From Geothrix sp. (GTDB lineage Bacteria > Acidobacteriota > Holophagae > Holophagales > Holophagaceae): a stretch of DNA of 42,034 nucleotides. A program made the position numbers and the translations under genes. Positions 40,830-42,034 of the stretch are shown here, in pieces (position 1 is the first letter of the stretch; every line of letters begins with the position of its first letter). The stretch spans positions 90,042 through 132,075 of the forward strand of contig JARLGO010000222.1 of NCBI GenBank assembly GCA_031292655.1, read 5' to 3'. The notes under the pieces are model-generated. The model was not told the origin of the DNA, did no database searches, and saw only the letters and a list, made by a program, of their open reading frames with translations.

Positions 40830-42034
40830 TTCACCAGGAACCCGGGCTGGGCGTCATCCTGGGGCGCCACCAGGTAGGGCTTGCTGGCGTTGTCGCTGGC
40901 CGCCAGCAGCATGCCGTGGCTTTCGATGCCCATGAGCTTCCGGGGCGCCAGGTTCGCCACCACCACCACCAGGCGGTTGAGCAGGTCGGCGGGCTCGTAG
41001 GCCTTGCCGATGCCCCCCACGATGGTGCGCTGCTCCAGGCCGATGTCCACCTTCATCCGGATGAGCTTGTCGCTCTTGGGCACGCGCTCGGCTTCCAGGA
41101 TCTTTCCCACCCGCAGATCGACCTTGAAGAAGGCGTCCGCGTCCACGGTCTCGCGGATCTCGGGCACGTCCAGATTCGGCTTGGTTGCGGCGGGCGCCAC
41201 CTCAGTCTCGATTTCGTTCAATTCCTTCTCCTTGTCGATGCGCTGGAACAGGGGCTTGGGATCGCCCACGGGGCCGATGGCGGGACCGTCCAAGGCGAAG
41301 CCGTGGAAGGTGGTCTCGGCGACCTGGGTGGCGTGGCCGAGGGATTCCCACAGGGTCTGGGCCAGCTCGGGCATCACCGGCGCCACCAGCAGAGCCGCGG
41401 CGCGCAGGGCCCGGTAGAGGTTGGCCAGCACGGCATCCAGTTTGGCGTCGTTGGCGGGGTCCTTGACCAGCTTCCAGGGCTCGGCCTTGACGATGTAGCC
41501 ATCCAGGGTGCGCAGGTAGGTCCACAGCGCCTCCAGGGCGCCGTGGAAGTCATTGCCCCGGGCCTTCTCCAGGTAGTCCGGGAAGACCGCCAGCAGCTGG
41601 TCGGCCATCTCCTGGTCCAGGGCGTCCAGGACCGTCGGCATGGGCACCAGGCCCCCGCGATAGCGCTGGATCATGCTGATCGTGCGGGAGGCCAGGTTGC
41701 CCAGGCCATTGGCCAGGTCGGCGTTGAGACGGTCCATGAACCCCTCGAAGCTGAAAGCCCGGTCATGCCCCACCTGCATCTCGCGCATGAAGAAGAAGCG
41801 CAGGGCGTCGTTGCCGAAGCGCAGCAGCGTGTCCGGGCGCACGACGTTGCCCCGGCTCTTGGACATCTTGTCCTCGCCCATGAGCCACCAGCCATGGGCC
41901 AGGATGGTCTCTGGCAGGAACATGCCCGCCGCCATGAGGAAGGCGGGCCAGTAGACCGCGTGGAAGCGCAGGATGTCCTTGCCCACGATCTGCAGGTCCG
42001 GCGGCCAGCTGTTGGCCGGGCAACCGGACAGGTA
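40826..42034 (-). CDS. metG: Methionyl-tRNA synthetase, C-terminal part (5' end beyond window)
   Basis: About 402 codons are visible. The frame stays open to the window edge (reading YLSGCPANSWPPDLQIVGKD), so the GTG at 41986 is not the start. The class I catalytic end follows: KDILRFHAVYWPAFLMAAG and the KMSKS loop in GEDKMSKSRGNVV. An anticodon-binding helical domain comes next (LNADLANGLGNLASRTISM). The C-terminal OB-fold tRNA-binding domain (from about FFKVDLRVGKILEAERVPKSDK to GIESHGMLLAA) forms dimers in MetG of this type. It is followed by coupled SRPBCC, ArsC-like and xthA genes. Confidence 0.97.
   Translation of the reverse strand, partial: YLSGCPANSWPPDLQIVGKDILRFHAVYWPAFLMAAGMFLPETILAHGWWLMGEDKMSKSRGNVVRPDTLLRFGNDALRFFFMREMQVGHDRAFSFEGFMDRLNADLANGLGNLASRTISMIQRYRGGLVPMPTVLDALDQEMADQLLAVFPDYLEKARGNDFHGALEALWTYLRTLDGYIVKAEPWKLVKDPANDAKLDAVLANLYRALRAAALLVAPVMPELAQTLWESLGHATQVAETTFHGFALDGPAIGPVGDPKPLFQRIDKEKELNEIETEVAPAATKPNLDVPEIRETVDADAFFKVDLRVGKILEAERVPKSDKLIRMKVDIGLEQRTIVGGIGKAYEPADLLNRLVVVVANLAPRKLMGIESHGMLLAASDNASKPYLVAPQDDAQPGFLVK

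Overview
The window is GC-rich and packed with genes, but it appears to join two unrelated genomes. Positions 1 to about 33,990 read as an alphaproteobacterium, probably Acetobacteraceae-like. They carry minCDE, a short HPr kinase with RapZ and a regulatory PTS, an alphaproteobacterial-type ornithine decarboxylase, and a glutaryl-CoA dehydrogenase/CoA-transferase pair. From about 34,030 to the end the gene families (DUF4388, DUF1844, TPR/zinc-ribbon membrane protein, type II thymidine kinase, MetG with a C-terminal tRNA-binding domain) look like Acidobacteriota of the Holophaga/Geothrix kind. Both assignments are inferences from family content, not database results. No mobile element, tRNA or other integration signature was seen at the switch, so an assembly or binning chimera is the simplest reading.

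Left part. A nitrosative-stress operon (hcp, an Hcr-like reductase, nsrR) runs leftward from a promoter with an FNR-type box and an NsrR-like half-site. Then come minC-minD-minE and a regulatory PTS cluster: hprK, rapZ, a mannose-type EIIA, ptsH and ptsI. mnmE follows, then leftward a Tat-exported helical-toroid protein, a dienelactone-hydrolase-family enzyme and an ornithine/lysine decarboxylase. A rightward OmpR/EnvZ-type two-component pair, a P-loop kinase, a leftward ABC-F protein, ndk, and a leftward ctaG-like gene with an Lrp regulator come next. A three-gene module resembling glycerol 3-phosphate oxidation (two FAD proteins and a glycerol kinase) is followed by a small low-GC zinc-ribbon gene. 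The section ends with an aldehyde dehydrogenase divergent from a complete polyamine-type ABC importer, an AraC regulator, and a leftward CoA-transferase/glutaryl-CoA dehydrogenase pair. These last genes suggest uptake and breakdown of diamines, lysine or glutarate.

Right part. A tight leftward cluster encodes a DUF1844 protein, a TPR/zinc-ribbon membrane protein, a DUF4388 protein and thymidine kinase. A rightward exported carboxypeptidase-regulatory-like/TPR protein ends at a long bidirectional terminator. A leftward operon of metG (cut by the window end), an SRPBCC-like protein, an ArsC/Spx-family protein and exonuclease III closes the window.

The most unusual non-coding signal is a pair of large intergenic palindromes (5253-5390 and 16780-16888). 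They share exact sequence blocks, while their stem segments differ in sequence yet stay self-complementary. A symmetric 17-bp inverted repeat also lies exactly midway between the aldehyde dehydrogenase and ABC importer start codons.
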